Source: Chloroflexota bacterium (GTDB lineage Bacteria > Chloroflexota > Dehalococcoidia > Lucifugimonadales > UBA3495). Taken from it: a stretch of DNA of 64,000 bases. Position 1 is the first letter of the stretch. Every line of letters starts with the position of its first letter. Made by a program: the position numbers and the translations under genes. The stretch covers positions 1-64,000 of the forward strand of contig JAPPLU010000049.1 of the NCBI GenBank assembly GCA_028874075.1, written 5' to 3'. This document shows, piece after piece, positions 9,189-17,178 of the stretch. Under the pieces are notes generated by a model. It made no database searches and had not been told where the DNA came from. It saw nothing but the letters and a program-made list of their open reading frames with translations.

Positions 9189-9739
9189 ATCAGGTTCTCC
9201 CCAATCGATTTTCGGTGTGAACTGGTTCCCGCCCGCTCCTCCCCGCGCGTACGCGATCGGGCGGGAACATTGGCGGTAGTCTAAAATTATACGGCTTCAC
9301 TGTCAATTGGGGTGTGCACATCGGTTGCGGCGCGGATTGGGTGGCATGGCTGGTGGTTCGTTCCGCTTGCGAACCTTTGGCAGCCCATGCAGGTAATGCG
9401 AGAGCTTTGGCACCGATGCCATCCCGTTGGTGGAAAGGCACGGCGCATCGACGCGCTGCTGATTATCAGGTGGTTAGCGTGGATTATTGGCAACACTATT
9501 AGTTGATACTTCTTATGGGGTAGGAATTCGGTCACCTTGGAGGCGATGCAAAGCGACAATTCCGTTGTTCTGATAGTCGGAGGATTTCAGTTGGTGGCGG
9601 GAGCGCTGCTGCGGCTCCTGGTATGGCAGAGCAGCCAACAACAGGTGGTCTGAGGGTCGAATCTAACCGATATCCTGCCGCCAAGCGGCAAATGTACCCT
9701 CGCCCGGCGGGCTATAATCGGGGAAAGCGGGTTAAGAAA
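9189..9739. other. Intergenic region between divergent acn and lipB
   Basis: About 550 bp without a supportable gene. Short open frames here lack ribosome binding sites and coding character. A TATAAT at 9713-9718 lies 22 bp before the lipB ATG and is a likely -10 box, though the -35 region is weak. Confidence 0.5.
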
Positions 9740-10489
9740 ATGAGCCAGCTTACACATATATTCGGGCTGCTGCCCCACAACGCTATGGCTGAAGATCCTT
9801 ATTGCCGGGTAATCTCCCTCGGCACAGTCGAATACCGGCGGGCCTGGGAGTTCCAAACCGACCTGGTGGACGCCGTCCACAATGGCCGCCAGCCGAACAC
9901 CCTGCTGTTGCTGGAACACCCCCACGTCTACACCCGAGGCAGGCTTTCCAGGGACGAACACATTCCCTTGACGCCCCGGGAACTGCAACAACAGGGCATA
10001 GATGTGGTGGAAACGGACCGGGGCGGGCAGGTTACCTATCACGGCCCGGGCCAACTGGTGGCCTACCCCATCGTCAACCTCAGGGAATGGGGCGGCCCGC
10101 TAAAGTATGTGCGCGCCCTGGAGCAGGTAATCATCAACTCCCTGGCCGACTTTGGCATTGCGGCCGGAGTGGAACCGGGCCGAACGGGCGTGTGGGTGGG
10201 CGAAGCCAAGATTGCCGCCATCGGGGTGAAGATCAGCCGGGGCATTGCCCACCACGGCTTTGCCATCAACGTCAACCCCGACCTGTCCAAATTTGCCCAG
10301 ATAGTCCCCTGCGGCATAACCGATCGAGGCGTAACGTCCATGTCTCCGCTCATGGAGAGCGCCAACCGGCCACTGCCGGACATGTCACAGGTTCACCGCG
10401 CCGTAGTCCGCAGCTTCGGATCAGGAATGGGGTACAGGATGGGGTGTATAGAGTCAACTGCTGCTGAGCACATATTAGAGGGGGACTGA
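9740..10489 (+). CDS. lipB: Octanoyl-[acyl-carrier-protein]:protein octanoyltransferase
   Basis: 249-aa LipB, which transfers octanoate from ACP to lipoyl domains as the first step of lipoate synthesis. Family motifs are present: LLLLEHPHVYTRGR, RGGQVTYHGPGQLVAYPI, GVWVGEAKIAAIGVKISRG (with the conserved Lys) and IVPCGITDRGV (with the catalytic Cys). The ATG at 9740 follows a TATAAT box; a later ATG (MAEDPYCRV, at 9785) is the alternative start. No lipA lies nearby. A strong hairpin lies about 190 bp downstream. Confidence 0.93.
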   Translation: MSQLTHIFGLLPHNAMAEDPYCRVISLGTVEYRRAWEFQTDLVDAVHNGRQPNTLLLLEHPHVYTRGRLSRDEHIPLTPRELQQQGIDVVETDRGGQVTYHGPGQLVAYPIVNLREWGGPLKYVRALEQVIINSLADFGIAAGVEPGRTGVWVGEAKIAAIGVKISRGIAHHGFAINVNPDLSKFAQIVPCGITDRGVTSMSPLMESANRPLPDMSQVHRAVVRSFGSGMGYRMGCIESTAAEHILEGD

Positions 10490-10681
10490 CGCGGACCTTG
10501 TTAAATGACTCTTCGGCGCATGAGTTAGCCACAGCTTTCGTCTTGAGCCACGCAGGCCGACCACAACCCACCACGAACACATGACGTTCTTCCATTTCCT
10601 GCCGGTGGTTTCCTGGAGGTTATAGCCACCGGCGCACGCTCCGCCATAAGGGCGGTTCCGGAAACCGGCTGCTTACGGAAA

Positions 10682-10718
10682 TACGGGCTGCCCTGGCGTG
10701 ACGCCGGGGCAGCCCGTA
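10682..10718. repeat. Perfect 17-bp-stem hairpin in the lipB-MBL gap
   Basis: A 17-base arm starting TACGGGCTGCCC (10682-10698) pairs with the 10702-10718 arm across a TGA loop, with one G-T wobble. There is no T-tract, so it is not a canonical terminator. The GGGCAGCCC core resembles the repeat palindromes at 15978 and 59663. Confidence 0.7.
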
Positions 10719-10783
10719 CTATCGAACGAACCATTCCTGCATGGACCAAATGCATCGTGCCGCCGATCGGCACCGAGCCGCCG

Positions 10784-10811
10784 TTGACAAGGATAGGCGC
10801 TACTCTATAAT
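10784..10811 (+). promoter_or_regulatory. Consensus sigma-70 promoter for a probably leaderless gene
   Basis: TTGACA (10784-10789), a 16-base spacer, then TATAAT (10806-10811). The next gene's ATG begins at 10821, where transcription should start, and no Shine-Dalgarno site fits between. Confidence 0.8.
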
Positions 10812-10820
10812 TCAGGAACT

Positions 10821-11666
10821 ATGCGACTGGGCAGCGCGGAAATAAGCATCGTCAGCGATGGGGTGTTTCGAGTTGACGGGGGCACAGTTTTCGGCGTTGT
10901 TCCAAAGACCATCTGGAGTGAGCTGCGCCAGCCGGACCGGAAGAATCGGGTGGAACTGGGCCTGAACTGCATGTTGATCCGGTCAGGGGGAAAATGCGTG
11001 CTGGCGGATACCGGCATAGGTACCAAACCGGACCGGAATATGCGGGCAATTTACGGTATGCGGGCCGGCAAGCTGGTGGAGAACCTGGCCCTGCAGGGAG
11101 TGCGCCCGGAAGACGTTGACTTGGTGATCCTCACCCACCTTCATTTTGACCACGCCGGAGGCTGCACCCGCTACGGCAGGGGCGGGTCAGATGCCACTCC
11201 CGTATTCCCCAAAGCAACCCACCTGGTCCAGCGGGCGGATTGGGAGGAAGCCAGCGCAACCAACGAACGTACCCGCGCTGCCTACAATCCGCACGACTTC
11301 GTGCCCCTGGAACAGTCGGGGCAACTGGAACTTCTGGACGGCGATACGGAAGTCCTGCCCGGCCTGTGGGCGCGGCGCACCGGCGGCCACACGGCCGGCC
11401 ATCAGTACACCCTCCTGGAGTCGGAAGGGGAAGGGGCCGCCTGCTTCGGCGACGTGCTGCCCACGCGGGACCACCTGCCGCTCAACTACCTTACCTCCTT
11501 TGACCTTTATCCCCAGGATTCGGTGGCGGCCAAACGGCATTTGCTTGAAGAGGCGGAGGGGAAAAACTGGCTTCTCGTGTTCGGCCACGGGGTGGAACAC
11601 GTAGCCGGTCGGCTGACCCGCAACGAAACCGGCCGGTTGACACTGACGCCGGAGGAAATCGGCTAG
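10821..11666 (+). CDS. Metallo-beta-lactamase-fold hydrolase
   Basis: 281-aa MBL-fold enzyme. The metal motif THLHFDHAGG (HxHxDH) is at about residue 105. Later ligands are in RTGGHTAGHQY, FGDVLPTRDHLPLNY and FGHGVEH. The sequence resembles the AHL-lactonase/Zn-hydrolase branch, but the substrate is not defined. The ATG lies 10 bp past a perfect -10 box and has no ribosome binding site, suggesting leaderless translation. It is followed 37 bp later by a HIT-family gene on the same strand. Confidence 0.85.
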   Translation: MRLGSAEISIVSDGVFRVDGGTVFGVVPKTIWSELRQPDRKNRVELGLNCMLIRSGGKCVLADTGIGTKPDRNMRAIYGMRAGKLVENLALQGVRPEDVDLVILTHLHFDHAGGCTRYGRGGSDATPVFPKATHLVQRADWEEASATNERTRAAYNPHDFVPLEQSGQLELLDGDTEVLPGLWARRTGGHTAGHQYTLLESEGEGAACFGDVLPTRDHLPLNYLTSFDLYPQDSVAAKRHLLEEAEGKNWLLVFGHGVEHVAGRLTRNETGRLTLTPEEIG

Positions 11667-11703
11667 CCCCCACCCAATTGCAGCCTGAACCCGAGGTGAA
11701 CCC

Positions 11704-12042
11704 TTGTCCCGTCCCACTCCATATTGCGTCTTTTGTGAAATTGTGGCAGGCCGAGAACCAGCCCGCATCCGCTACGTTGACGAGGACATCATCGTCATCG
11801 TCAACCGGCTTACCTGGGTGCCGGTGATGCTGCTGGCCATGCCCAAGCGGCACATGAGCCAGCTGGACATGTGGAGCAGCGGGATAATGGAACGGCTGGG
11901 AACCATCGCGGTGGACCTGGGGTGCATGTTCTGTCCCAACGGCTTCCGCATCCTGTCCAACTTCGGCTACGACGGCCTGCAAAGCCAGAGCCACGGGCAC
12001 ATCCACATTATCGGCGGCACGTATTTGGGGCATTATGCATGA
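11704..12042 (+). CDS. HIT-family protein
   Basis: 112-aa histidine-triad protein, a nucleotide hydrolase or transferase family. It begins with the typical YCVFCEIVAGREPA and ends with the triad SQSHGHIHIIGG (HxHxH). The start is TTG, supported by GAGGTGA 5 bp upstream. The Cys pair near the N-terminus is common in HIT proteins and can bind zinc. It is likely co-transcribed with the MBL-fold gene upstream. Confidence 0.85.
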   Translation: MSRPTPYCVFCEIVAGREPARIRYVDEDIIVIVNRLTWVPVMLLAMPKRHMSQLDMWSSGIMERLGTIAVDLGCMFCPNGFRILSNFGYDGLQSQSHGHIHIIGGTYLGHYA

Positions 12043-12061
12043 ATAAGCCCCTGTGAAACTC

Positions 12062-12121
12062 CTGCGTCTCTGCGTCTCTTTGTGAATAGGCGTTTCCACA
12101 CAAAGAGACGCAGAGACGCAG
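12062..12121. repeat. 23-bp perfect inverted repeat in a leader
   Basis: A 23-base arm at 12062-12084 starting CTGCGTCTCTGCG is perfectly repeated in inverse at 12099-12121, with a 14-base loop. The arms are internally built of TCTCTGCG units. It lies between the HIT gene and the crotonase, just before the crotonase ribosome binding site. Confidence 0.85.
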
Positions 12122-12144
12122 AGAATTAAGGAGAATTATCGAAA

Positions 12145-12921
12145 ATGGCAGAAACCGTCCTGTACGAAAAGACCGAAAACATCGTAACCATTACCCTGAA
12201 CCGGCCCGATTCGCTGAACTCCATCAACCGGCAATTGCGGGCGGATTTGGCGGAGGCCATCACCACCTTTGACGGAGACTCGGATGCCCGGGTGGCCATT
12301 GTTACCGGAGCGGGGCGGGCCTTCTGCGCGGGGCGGGACCTGAAGGAACGGGCCGGTGACAACGCCGACGGTCGGCAGGCCCGGGCCGCGGACAGCATGT
12401 ATCCAGACCGACCTTACATGTGGCCTCAGACGTGGAAGCCCATCATCGCCGCTATCAACGGGTTTGCCCTGGCCGGCGGGTGGTCCATCGCCCAGATGTG
12501 CGACCTGCGCATCGCTTCGGAGGACGCAAAGCTGGGCATTACCGAGACCAAGTGGAGCCTGCTGCCCCCCTTCGGGACCATTCTTCCCAAGCAGATCGGC
12601 CTGGCCGCCACCCTGGAACTGTGCCTGACCGCCCAGCCGGTAACCGCCCAGCGGGCCTATGACATGGGCTTTCTCAACAAGGTGGTGCCCGGGGACCAGT
12701 TGATGGAAGAGGCCATGACCATGGCGGCGCAGATAGCGGAGAATGCGCCCCTGGCGGTGCAGTACTTCAAGGAACTGGCCTACCGGGGCCTGAATATGTC
12801 CACCCAGGACATTTCAGCCCTGACCTACCACATGTACGACCGGCTGCTGACTACCGAGGACTCGAAGGAGGGACCGAGGGCCTTTGCGGAGAAGCGGAAG
12901 CCGAACTGGCAGGGGAGGTAG
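12145..12921 (+). CDS. Enoyl-CoA hydratase/isomerase (crotonase) family protein
   Basis: 258-aa crotonase-fold enzyme acting on acyl-CoA thioesters. The N-terminal strand ITLNRPDSLNSINRQL, the oxyanion-hole region AFCAGRDLKERA, and INGFALAGGWSIAQMCDLRI are typical. One catalytic acid lies in ITETKWSLLPPFG (Glu position). AAGGAG precedes the ATG. A 23-bp inverted repeat sits in its leader and could affect expression. It has no acyl-CoA partner gene beside it. Confidence 0.88.
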   Translation: MAETVLYEKTENIVTITLNRPDSLNSINRQLRADLAEAITTFDGDSDARVAIVTGAGRAFCAGRDLKERAGDNADGRQARAADSMYPDRPYMWPQTWKPIIAAINGFALAGGWSIAQMCDLRIASEDAKLGITETKWSLLPPFGTILPKQIGLAATLELCLTAQPVTAQRAYDMGFLNKVVPGDQLMEEAMTMAAQIAENAPLAVQYFKELAYRGLNMSTQDISALTYHMYDRLLTTEDSKEGPRAFAEKRKPNWQGR

Positions 12922-13003
12922 GGGGGCGAACATGGGTGGACGGGATGGGGCCATTCACTCATCCCATCGCTCTTGTTCTTCAATGTTGGTTACTCACCGG
13001 AAG

Positions 13004-13366
13004 TCATAGCTGATAGGGAGGGACAAATTCGTCATCCCCGGCCCGTTCCAGTCTTTGAGTAACCGGGTTCACCCTGAAGCTCATATTTTCCAGCAGTTCG
13101 TAACCAATTAATGGAATGGGAGCAGCTACAACCATAGTCCCGAATCCTTGACCTTCCAACTCACCAAGTGCATAGAAGGTTTCTCTCTCCGCAATACCAT
13201 TAGCCGTACGGACACGAACCCTGCCGTTAGGTACTGGAGTCAATCCCAATTCTTTTATATCCGTCTCTGGCAACCCAACAAGTGTCGATCCCGTGTCCAC
13301 AAGGAAAGTAAACTCCCGCTCTGCCCGAGGACCGGTAATAACGGCTTTAACTTCGGTGCGTCCCAT
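13004..13366 (-). CDS. Retropepsin-like aspartic protease domain protein
   Basis: 120-aa protein with the retroviral-type (clan AA) active-site motif FLVDTGSTLVGLP at about residue 24, followed by beta-rich segments and LIGYELLENMSFRVNP, which resembles the conserved second motif. GGGAG upstream of the ATG at 13366 marks the start; the open frame extends further upstream without support. Bacterial members usually act as dimeric proteases, but few are characterised. It is divergent from the alpha/beta hydrolase and looks monocistronic. Confidence 0.7.
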   Translation of the reverse strand: MGRTEVKAVITGPRAEREFTFLVDTGSTLVGLPETDIKELGLTPVPNGRVRVRTANGIAERETFYALGELEGQGFGTMVVAAPIPLIGYELLENMSFRVNPVTQRLERAGDDEFVPPYQL

Positions 13367-13517
13367 CTTTACTCCCAAGGGTCTTGTCTTCCGATTATAG
13401 CAGTCACTGTTAGCAAGGATAAGTCGTATGTCGAGGTACTCTATGACCTTTAGTGTGTTAGACTTCACCCAAAGGACGACTATCAGTGAGACAATTTCAG
13501 AAACGGAGGAAAACGCC

Positions 13518-14357
13518 ATGACAACGCAGGTACAACCCCAGAGCAAGACCGTATCCGCCAACGGGCATACCCTGCACTACCTGGACTGGGGCAACGTCGG
13601 CAAGCCTGTGGCGCTGCTGGTGCACGGGCTGCGGGGCCACGCCCACTCGTGGGACGATGTTTCTGCGGCCTTGTGCGACGATTTTCACGTGCTGGCCCTG
13701 GACCAGCGGGGCCGGGGCGACAGCGACTGGGCCAGGGACGGGGACTATACCACCAACGCCTACGTGGCCGACCTGGCCGGCTTCTGCGACGCCCTGGGCC
13801 TGGACAAGTTCATCCTGGTGGGCCACTCCATGGGCGGTCGCAACAGCATGGCCTTCGGCGGCAAGTACCCGGAGAAGCTGGAAAAGCTGGTCATCGTGGA
13901 CGTGGGGCCGGCCCTGGACAGCCGGGGCAGCAACCGCATCTCCGAGGAAATCCGCAACGTACCCGAGGAATTCGATTCCTTCGAGGATGTCTTCAACTAC
14001 CAGAATGCCCAGAACCGGTTTGCCTCGGAAGAGGTGATGCGCCGCCGCGTCTTCTACTCCACAAAGGAACTGCCCAACGGCAAGATTGGCTGGAAGTATG
14101 ACATTCTCATCCGGGAGCAGCGGCGAAACAACACGGTGCCGCCCTCCGACGACCTGTGGCCCTCCCTGCCCAACATTACCTGCCCCACCCTCATCGTCCG
14201 GGGCGTGCATACCGATATCCTGGCTGCCGACGTGGCAGAACGGATGCTGGAAACGCTGCCGGACTCGCGGATGGTGGAGATAGAACAGGCCGGCCACATG
14301 GTATTTGAGGACAATCCGGCGGACTCCATCGCGGCTATCAAGGGGTTCCTGGGTTAA
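13518..14357 (+). CDS. Alpha/beta hydrolase
   Basis: 279-aa alpha/beta-hydrolase. The oxyanion segment LLVHGLRGHAHSWDD precedes LDQRGRGDSDW, the nucleophile elbow GHSMGGRNSM (Ser near 105), an acid in VRGVHTDIL, and the final His in IEQAGHMVFEDNP. CGGAGG before the ATG at 13518 decides the start; the frame is open further upstream. Substrate unknown. The next gene, PEP carboxylase, begins about 100 bp downstream and may be co-transcribed. Confidence 0.88.
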   Translation: MTTQVQPQSKTVSANGHTLHYLDWGNVGKPVALLVHGLRGHAHSWDDVSAALCDDFHVLALDQRGRGDSDWARDGDYTTNAYVADLAGFCDALGLDKFILVGHSMGGRNSMAFGGKYPEKLEKLVIVDVGPALDSRGSNRISEEIRNVPEEFDSFEDVFNYQNAQNRFASEEVMRRRVFYSTKELPNGKIGWKYDILIREQRRNNTVPPSDDLWPSLPNITCPTLIVRGVHTDILAADVAERMLETLPDSRMVEIEQAGHMVFEDNPADSIAAIKGFLG

Positions 14358-14459
14358 ACCCTTGTGAATCGCTTGACAGGGTAGAAGGTATCTGACACTA
14401 CAATTGGAGTGGGAAATGATTTCCCGCTCCTACTTGTTTCACCGAATTCGAGGTCGACC

Positions 14460-15941
14460 ATGTTCTTCGTACCCAAGGTAATGAGCACACAGCACCCGGA
14501 CAACGCCACGCCCTCGCCCTTTGCCGACGAGGCCGGGGTGATTCGGGGCGACGGGGAGGTGCAGGAGGCCGCCGACATCTTTGCCCTGGGTTGCAATGAG
14601 CAGATGTGGGATTCTGAAGGCAAAGAGGCGGATAACCAGGTGGTCCGCAAGCTGCTCACCGGCTACCCCGAGTTCTTCCAAGACCAGCGGCGCCTGGGCA
14701 AGGACGTGGTGCTGACCCTGCGGGTGCCCAACCCGGGCATTGAGCGGGACATGCGCAAGTCCATGGTGGAAGCGCTGCAGAGCGTCCCCTCGGCATGGGA
14801 CATGGCCCGCAACTTCTACGGCGACGGCGACGACAGCACCGCACCTATCCAAGAGGTCATTCTGCCCTTCACCACCTCAGCTGATGAACTCGCCATGGTG
14901 GAAGCATACTACCGCCGCGTTATAGTTGGGCAAGAGGCCCACACCCTGCTGGGCGACCGCCTGGTGAAGGACTGGGTGGGCGAATTCTTCCCCAAGCAGC
15001 TGCGGGTTATACCCCTCATAGAAGACATGGAACACCTCTTCTACTGCGATCTTATCGTTGAGGAATACCTCCAGGGTCGCGAGCTGCCAGCCCAGCGGGT
15101 CTTCCTGGCTCGCAGCGACCCCGCCCTTAACTATGGCATAGTGGGCGCCGAGTTGATACTGAAGTCCGGCCTGTACCGCCTGTATGACCTGGAAAAGCGA
15201 CTGGGCATTCCCCTGTATCCCATCATCGGCGCCGGTTCCGTGCCCTTCCGGGGCCACCTGACGCCGGTGAACATTGAGCGAGCGCTGCGGGAGTATCCGA
15301 GCGCCCATACCTTTACCGTACAATCGGCTTTCAAGTACGACTACGACAAGGAGACGGTGCGCGACGGCATAGCCCAACTGAGAGCCCACGAACGGAGCGA
15401 ACCCGTTCCCATAGACCTGGAGCGGGCGCGGGCGGTTATCGACAAGACCACGGCCGAATACCAGGCCCAGGTGCGCCGTCTAATTTCCACCATCAGCTCC
15501 GCATCACGTTATGTGCCCCGTCGCCGGGACCGCAAGCTTCACGTTGGTCTCTTCGGATACGGCCGCACCCTGGACGGCGTGGGGGATGAAGTAACCCTGC
15601 CCCGGGCCATTGGGTTCGCCGCGTCTATGTACTCCATAGGCATACCACCCGAATTGCTGGGCTTGACGGCTCTGGACCAGGACGACCTGGCCTTCCTCCG
15701 CGAGGTCTACCCAGGCCTGGACGAAGATTTGCGGGCGTCGCTGCGGTATAGCAACGAACGCCATGTGAAGGAACTGCTGGGCGAGGAGTACCTGGCCCTG
15801 GTGGGCAAGTTCACCGACGAGGTAGACCGGGTCCACGAGGGGCTAACCAGCGCCATCCGCGCCGGCATTGACAGCCACACCCACGTTGACATTTCCCGCT
15901 ACGTGGGCGAGGCGGGGCAGTTGAGGAGGTTCCTGGGGTAG
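14460..15941 (+). CDS. ppcA: Archaeal-type phosphoenolpyruvate carboxylase
   Basis: 493-aa protein that carboxylates PEP to oxaloacetate (anaplerotic CO2 fixation). The opening FVPKVMSTQHPDNATPSPF and the roughly 500-aa length identify the archaeal-type family (PpcA), about half the size of ordinary bacterial PEPC. Further family segments are LGKDVVLTLRVPNPGIE, IPLIEDMEHLFYCDLI, FLARSDPALNYGIVGAE, GAGSVPFRGHL and SSASRYVPRRRDRKLHVGLFG. GAGGT upstream supports the ATG at 14460. A GC-rich hairpin follows. Confidence 0.92.
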   Translation: MFFVPKVMSTQHPDNATPSPFADEAGVIRGDGEVQEAADIFALGCNEQMWDSEGKEADNQVVRKLLTGYPEFFQDQRRLGKDVVLTLRVPNPGIERDMRKSMVEALQSVPSAWDMARNFYGDGDDSTAPIQEVILPFTTSADELAMVEAYYRRVIVGQEAHTLLGDRLVKDWVGEFFPKQLRVIPLIEDMEHLFYCDLIVEEYLQGRELPAQRVFLARSDPALNYGIVGAELILKSGLYRLYDLEKRLGIPLYPIIGAGSVPFRGHLTPVNIERALREYPSAHTFTVQSAFKYDYDKETVRDGIAQLRAHERSEPVPIDLERARAVIDKTTAEYQAQVRRLISTISSASRYVPRRRDRKLHVGLFGYGRTLDGVGDEVTLPRAIGFAASMYSIGIPPELLGLTALDQDDLAFLREVYPGLDEDLRASLRYSNERHVKELLGEEYLALVGKFTDEVDRVHEGLTSAIRAGIDSHTHVDISRYVGEAGQLRRFLG

Positions 15942-15977
15942 GACTCAGGGGCCAATCCTGGTAAATCCGGTCTTCGC

Positions 15978-16002
15978 AGGGGCAGCCTTTGTGGCTGCCC
16001 CT
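15978..16002. terminator. Hairpin between convergent genes; also a dispersed-repeat copy
   Basis: AGGGGCAGCC (15978-15987) pairs perfectly with GGCTGCCCCT (15993-16002) across a TTTGT loop. It lies between ppcA and the convergent gene ending at 16054, so it may end both transcripts, although no long T-tract follows. A degenerate relative is at 59663. Confidence 0.65.
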
Positions 16003-16053
16003 ACATTCCTCGTACCATTTGATTGGCTACCCTGCCCCGGGGCCTGCAGAACA

Positions 16054-17178
16054 TCACCCAGACTCGCATAGGAAATCGACCACCACGTTGTCGGTCAGCG
16101 GCGGGCCATCGTCGGGTTCGGTCATATCCCGGTCGAAGACCCGTACCGGGGAGTTGCCGGACAGATCCTCCAGCTGCCGGTCCACCACCAGTTGGTGGGT
16201 CCCCGCCAGCCAGGGTTCCGCCGGGGTGAAACTCCAGCTTCCCTCTCCTGGCCCGCTTTTTCCGTGGCCGTCCACTACCGTACCGAGCGGCCCGTTGACC
16301 CAGAGACACCGCTGGAGCAAGGCGTAGTCCAGCGGGCGCTCAAACTCTACCTGCAAGGGATCCAAAGAGCCGGGGGCGGGGACGGTCAAGCGCCATTTGC
16401 GGGGGTCAATGCGCTCCCGCACCTCGGGCCCAACGTCGTACCGCCGTTCAGCCCCGGCCCGCAGGGGGCGACCCCTGGAGTCCCGAAGGGAAGGGTCGAT
16501 GAACAGCCGGAAGGGTACGCCCTCGATCAGCGGGTAGCCGGCCTCCATATTGGGCACCAGGCCGTGCTTGATCCGGGCCGGGTCCAGGAGCAGGGTCATC
16601 CGCTGTCGCGTGGGGTCCCATAACTCCGGGTCCATCGGGACGAAGACGCCCTCCAGGGGTTCTCCCGTGTCATCGCGGCACACCCGTATGGCCCGCTGCG
16701 CGCGGCCTTCGCTCATCGGCTCGGAGAATTGCAGGTAGAACTTCAACAGGTTGACCGGCACCACAGCAACGTCGGGGTAAATGCACGCTACGAAAGCTGT
16801 GGGTTCGGCCTCGTCCGCCGGTCGCCAGATATGGACTATTGGGGAGGCAGCATCCGCACCGGCGTCTGGATGTGGGCGCGCCACCAGCGAATAGCTTGCC
16901 CCGGCCACGAAGGGGAAGCGGGGAATAAAGAAAAGGGCGTCTCCGGAAACCTCGAAGCGGCCGGCAATGGGAGGGACGGAGTTAACGTCCCTTCCCGATT
17001 CCAGCGCTTCGGTAGTTAGCAGGGCGAACCTCCGGCTGATATCGCCGGCGTCCGGGCCACCCAAGTCGGCTGGGACCGCGCGGTCCCAGCCGTCGATCTT
17101 CAGCGCAACCTTGCCGTTGCGTTCGCACCAAGCCAGGTTAATGGCGGCGGACGTTTCTTCTCCAGGGACCTGGCTCAC
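16054..17178 (-). CDS. Uncharacterised protein with Ig-like/SbsA-like repeats
   Basis: 374-aa protein without signal peptide. Regions such as AVVPVNLLKFYLQFSEPMSE and PAPGSLDPLQVEFERPLDYAL resemble bacterial Ig-like SbsA domains, where a substituent phrase 'lNllkfYl.Fs.pM' is common. It lacks any obvious catalytic motif. Its start overlaps the upstream gene's stop by four bases, so the two are translationally coupled. Function is unknown; a role as a partner of the upstream propeller-like protein is inferred from coupling only. Confidence 0.7.
   Translation of the reverse strand: MSQVPGEETSAAINLAWCERNGKVALKIDGWDRAVPADLGGPDAGDISRRFALLTTEALESGRDVNSVPPIAGRFEVSGDALFFIPRFPFVAGASYSLVARPHPDAGADAASPIVHIWRPADEAEPTAFVACIYPDVAVVPVNLLKFYLQFSEPMSEGRAQRAIRVCRDDTGEPLEGVFVPMDPELWDPTRQRMTLLLDPARIKHGLVPNMEAGYPLIEGVPFRLFIDPSLRDSRGRPLRAGAERRYDVGPEVRERIDPRKWRLTVPAPGSLDPLQVEFERPLDYALLQRCLWVNGPLGTVVDGHGKSGPGEGSWSFTPAEPWLAGTHQLVVDRQLEDLSGNSPVRVFDRDMTEPDDGPPLTDNVVVDFLCESG

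Noticed and set aside
6924..9284. A 786-codon open frame on the plus strand opposite aconitase
   Set aside because: It is the antisense shadow of a full-length aconitase with all active-site motifs; high GC keeps the opposite frame open.
9287..9559. Small frames in the acn-lipB gap
   Set aside because: They overlap in several frames on both strands, lack ribosome binding sites and show no conserved features.
14373..14404. TTGACA followed by TACAAT upstream of ppcA
   Set aside because: The spacer would be 20 bases, too long for a normal sigma-70 promoter.
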